A stretch of 10,206 bases of DNA from Larix sibirica (Eukaryota > Streptophyta > Pinopsida > Pinales > Pinaceae). The notes under the pieces are model-generated. The model was given only the letters and a program-made list of their open reading frames with translations. It was not told the origin of the DNA and made no database searches. This document shows, piece by piece, positions 7,209-10,206 of this stretch; position 1 is the first letter of the stretch, and each line of letters begins with the position of its first letter. The stretch spans positions 27,686 through 37,891 of the forward strand of contig NWUY0300020784.1 of the NCBI GenBank assembly GCA_004151065.3. Direction: 5' to 3'. Made by a program: the position numbers and the translations under genes.

Positions 7209-7560
7209 CCCTAAACCATCTTATTCTACCTTGAAACCACCTTCATCTACATCGCAGCTAGGGTGGACCCATCGGGTTTCACCCAATGGGTATTATCGCC
7301 GCCATTCTTCCTACAATGGTTCCCGTGCATTAAAATCCTTCGCTCCCCTTGCTTAAAGGACCAATCATTTGGTGCCACATGTCCAACTCAATTAAATGCC
7401 TCTTTTTAAAATTCTGCTATTGATGTGTTTTATTCAAAATTTCTAAAGTATCGTTCTTCTTTTCTACCTTGATCCCTCCTACCGTGACTATGCCGCACCA
7501 GCTGAATTCCTTCCTACATAAGTGTCCACCACCCTGCAAGCACTCCACGAGCTCACCACC
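7209..7560 (+). promoter_or_regulatory. Leader/promoter-like region before the unknown long ORF
   Basis: No protein is recognised here. It contains the hairpin at 7267-7291, a CCAAT box at 7361-7365, AT-rich steps at 7394-7415 and, from about 7440 to 7560, a pyrimidine-rich stretch (TTCTTCTTTTCTACC, CTTCCTAC, CCACCACCC) like a plant 5' leader. It ends directly at an ATG in strong context. No convincing TATA box or transcription start is seen. It could be the end of an LTR plus 5' UTR, or simply 3' UTR of the upstream element. Confidence 0.35.
7267..7291. other. Near-perfect 25-nt hairpin
   Basis: ACCCAT (7267-7272) pairs with ATGGGT (7286-7291), and GGGT (7274-7277) with ACCC (7281-7284), leaving one C/A mismatch and a 3-nt loop TTC (7278-7280). 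Ten pairs in a 25-nt palindrome stand out in this region; function unknown. Confidence 0.6.
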
Positions 7561-10206
7561 ATGGAATCTATCATAGGAACTGAAGCAATTCCCTTTGCAA
7601 TATCTTAGGTTAGTAGAGAAGAGCATCTGGGGGATGAGAACTTTGATATAAATGACCCCATCCTTTCAATTAAAAATTTACATCAGCTATCTCGGGAGGC
7701 TGAAGACCAGGATACAGGAGGAAGCGAATCACTGAATATCTAGGGCTCGGGACCGGCGAGGATGATACTACCTTAAGCTCGAGTATTCCCTGAGTTAGTG
7801 CAGTGGTTCACAGAGAAATAAACTCCAGAACGAAGGGCCGTCATCTCTAGATTGGGGTTTCTTATTTGTCCAATAAGTAAAGAACTTCTCATGGAAATGA
7901 CAGATATAGAAGAAGACGATTCTAGTCTAGTGTTTGATGAGGAAGTTTCGGGCATAAAAGTCAAGGAATTGTCATTCGAGAAAAAAGAGGATTTCATTAG
8001 AATGTTGATGCCCCTGGAAGCTGACACGTTGATGACACATTCTATGTATACTTTAGATTTTTTCTCCAAACATGCTCGACCTTCCTTTTTAATGGTATGC
8101 CAAATCCTGGGGCATGACCACGATTTAGTTATTGATGATCCTAACTTAGGTTTTTTGTTTCTGATAAATTTGTCACAACATGAGTCTCCGATTAAATTGG
8201 ATATTTCATCTTTCATGGCTTAATCAATACACTTGTAGTTTAAGAATTTTGCTGCTAGAAAGCTCTTTAGATACCCTTTATATCTTCTTTACATGACCAT
8301 GTACCATAACAAAGAATTCTTTGATTAGATAGACCTCCACAAGTCAATATCCCAACCGAACAATGAAGGGTTTCCTGAGTTCATTGATACAGTCATGAAC
8401 AAGGTTTATTCTTTGTTATTTGATGCTCCCCTACCTAGGGTCTTTCTTGAGTGCAAGAGTTTACTTTATCTGAATCCAAATGACTCAGTGGGGGATTGAT
8501 TATGTTTTGAGAATCACACTGAGATCCGCGTCTATGGAGAAAAAATAGCCCTGTATAAACTACCTGTGTTTTTGAATCCCATACCATTTTATATGGAATT
8601 CATCCACTAGAGGTTTAATTGTGACGATGTTCATTTCATGAAAGGAAATAGCCCTAGAACCTTTAGGGTTCCAAGTGAAGCAAGGCCCTTTAACATTAGA
8701 ACCAGGGATGCACAATTTGTGGTTGAAGATATGCTTTCCAGCCTTAACCTCTCCATCAGTTTCACATGGAAGTATGATCTTAAGGGAATCATATCCCGCA
8801 AGAGATAGGCTATAAGGTTAGCTTCTTATACACATGTCTCTGAACCACAACTGGATACAATTGCAAATTTGGATAGATGGGAACAGGAAAAGGTGGCCAT
8901 GGACCCGAATTAATAACGGGATCCCAAATCATTCCCATGCTACACAAAGTTGATAATTTGGGAAAGAGGTCCACGACTGATCCCACGTCGAATATCAGAA
9001 AGAAAAGTCTATAAGTAGCGAGTCCATTCGAAAAGGTCCAGATCTAAAAATGCATACAACATGGCCCTACAGCTAAACCTGACTCATACGTCACTAGCAA
9101 CAGTCATTCTGGATCATTTTCCTTCTGCAACATGTCCACAAAAGCAGGAGACAACATCCCAATAGGAAACTTTAGCAACGACGTCCCCGGTTAAACCTAG
9201 ACTATTTAGGGTGTATGCCCAAATAAAATATGATAATGTAGATCTTCAAAAGACACTATTTCCAAAGAAAGATCTCAATATAGGACATCATACCAGGATG
9301 TAATCGACGCTTGAACTGAGAGAAGGGACTCTGAAGATGGCCATCCTGGAACCAATCGCACCTAGGGGTAATAATATACCCTCAAATTATAAAACTACTC
9401 AGGTCAGAGTGAATCTTGATACATTCCCGTCCAAAGATATAATGGAACTTCATAGGAAAACGAGAGAAGGTGTGTACAGGGACGTCATGAAATACACTAT
9501 GAGCACAAACATATTGCAAGTTGTAGTTAACATATTGGAATGGGAACTAAAAAATGAGAAGTCATCCAACAAAGATAAACAACTAAATATTACCGACTTA
9601 GAGCAACATATTGTTAAGTTGGTAAAGGACCTAAATGACACTGCTCCCGTTCAAAACATGTTGAAGGAAAAAGACAAGGAAATTTCATCTCTAAAGAACA
9701 AGCTAAATATTCCTACTGTCGAACTTTCTCAAACAACTGAGATTTTGGCAATCCAGCCAAAACTTGACAAAGCACTGCTAGAAAGCCAATCGCACAAGGA
9801 AAGGATTTTTGCTTAGAAATAAGAAATCAAAGAATTAAGAAGACAAAATTGGGATATCTTGCTGAAAAAGGAAGCAACTTTGCAAGCAACGTCGTCAGCA
9901 GACCCAACAGACAAATTGGACCAAGCAATAGTTGAGATGAGCCTTAAAGACACTCAACTGAATCAGGCACAAGAGCTGTTGAAGCATAAAAATGATGAAC
10001 TGAAGATCTCTAATGAAGAAGTGACCAAAAGGTATATTGCGTTATATGAGTTGCAATAATCTAAAATTGATTTACAAATAAACATTCAAGAGTTTTCCAG
10101 GAAGCTAATGAGAAAACCTTTGATAAATACTTCGAAGTATGTACTCTGGGAGAAAATATTATCACTCATAACAGCTCAGTGGAATCATTTCATTATTTCA
10201 CAAGAA
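7561..10206 (+). pseudogene. Unknown long ORF (over 880 codons, runs off window), degenerate; C-terminal coiled coil
   Basis: I do not recognise the family. The ATG at 7561 sits in CACCACCATGG, an excellent initiation context, and the same frame carries protein-like sequence to about 10094, broken only by 18 stops (7606, 7741, 7774, 7819, 8221, 8236, 8326, 8497, 8608, 8806, 8911, 8914, 9016, 9163, 9301, 9814, 9820, 10057). The N-terminal half is a mixed acidic/hydrophobic region (for example LVQWFTEK, RRAVISRLGFLICPISKELL, HARPSFLMVCQILG, RKLFRYPLYLLYMTMY). A basic patch (about 8986-9051, with HSKRSRSK) could be nuclear-targeting. From about 9529 to 10090 it is Lys/Glu/Leu-rich heptad-like sequence, a long coiled coil. 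Near 10092-10098 a frameshift in a T run is likely, since the next frame continues with NEKTFDKYFEVCTLGEN. No signal peptide, transmembrane anchor, zinc knuckle or enzyme motif is seen. It may be an accessory ORF of the retrotransposon or of a second element. Confidence 0.65.
9529..10090 (+). other. Coiled-coil segment of the unknown ORF
   Basis: Leu, Ile and Val recur at 3- and 4-residue spacing between many Lys, Glu, Asp and Gln (ILEWELKNEK, LEQHIVKLVKDL, EKDKEISSLKNKLN, DKALLESQSHKERI, QAQELLKHKNDELKISNEE). Stops at 9814, 9820 and 10057 interrupt it but the heptad character continues across them in the same frame, which argues that the frame once coded for protein. Such segments usually mediate oligomerisation. 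Confidence 0.6.

Larger units (their letters stand above)
6247..7250 (+). repeat. Array of diverged ~285-bp units in the non-coding region after pol
   Basis: Three related unit starts are visible: 6247 (CTTGAAAAATGAAACC...), about 6538 (CCTGAATACGAAACC...) and about 6820 (CCTTGAATAAAAACC...). Each is followed at a similar distance by TTCAGGG(C/T)CCC or CAGGCTTCC, then AAAAGTGGTCTT-type sequence, then CCACC and AAACCAC(C/T). The ends of the first two units also correspond (CCCTCAAAGTGCT versus CCCTTAAAGTGTT). Spacing is about 291 and 282 bp and identity by eye is roughly 60%. The third unit is interrupted by the 320-bp duplication at the N in 6888 and continues at 7209. Tandem repeats in the 3' untranslated region are a known trait of Ogre/Tat elements and can seed satellites; that this array is such a case is inference. 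Confidence 0.6.

Noticed and set aside
5771-7560. RNA genes or CRISPR-like arrays in the non-coding block
   Set aside because: No tRNA or rRNA sequence is recognisable, and the repeats are long, diverged and without regular short spacers.
7773-8216. 147-codon open frame on the minus strand
   Set aside because: It lies opposite the better-supported + frame, and its product is Ser-rich antisense sequence with no recognisable motif; the + frame continues the long coding pattern on both sides.
7561-10206. Envelope-like gene after pol
   Set aside because: No signal peptide, transmembrane anchor or cysteine pattern can be seen; the C-terminal coiled coil alone does not support it.

Overview
The window looks like nuclear DNA of a flowering plant. 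Most of it is the decayed coding body of a Ty3/gypsy LTR retrotransposon of the Tat/Ogre-like group. The gag fold and linker, the retropepsin, an extra archaeal-type RNase H, reverse transcriptase, Ty3-type RNase H and integrase with a GPY/F-like tail can all be read on the + strand. No bacterial-type operon, RNA gene or CRISPR array is visible. Nothing here should make a working enzyme: the reading frame shifts about nine times, there are many in-frame stops, and the catalytic residues of protease, RNase H, RT and integrase are individually lost.

Layout. Bases 3-934: 3' part of gag plus a hydrophilic gag-protease linker. 935-1632: protease. 1633-2416: archaeal-type RNase H, placed before RT. 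2417-3524: RT. 3525-4100: Ty3-type RNase H and connection. 4101-5770: integrase. 5771-6246: AT-rich non-coding sequence after pol. 6247-7250: a non-coding, more GC-rich region built of diverged units of about 285 bp. 7209-7560: a leader-like stretch with a strong 25-nt hairpin, a CCAAT box and a pyrimidine-rich segment. 7561-10206: one very long degenerate reading frame of unknown family, starting at an ATG in an excellent plant initiation context and staying in one frame for over 2.5 kb despite 18 stop codons. It has a mixed N-terminal part, a basic patch and a long C-terminal coiled coil, and runs off the window.

Three single N bases (1482, 4624, 6888) each sit exactly between two copies of a direct repeat of 104, about 363 and 320 bp. 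This is the signature of scaffold joins in which overlapping contig ends were not merged. The 320-bp pair is identical. The other two pairs differ by roughly 10-13%, so the sequence on either side may come from different element copies. The element should therefore be read as a possible mosaic.

If the parts belonged to one element, gag would have formed the particle, the protease would have cut the polyprotein, RT and the two RNase H domains would have made cDNA, and integrase would have inserted it. The role of the 7561-10206 product is unknown. It may be an accessory ORF downstream of pol, or the first ORF of a second element in the same orientation.
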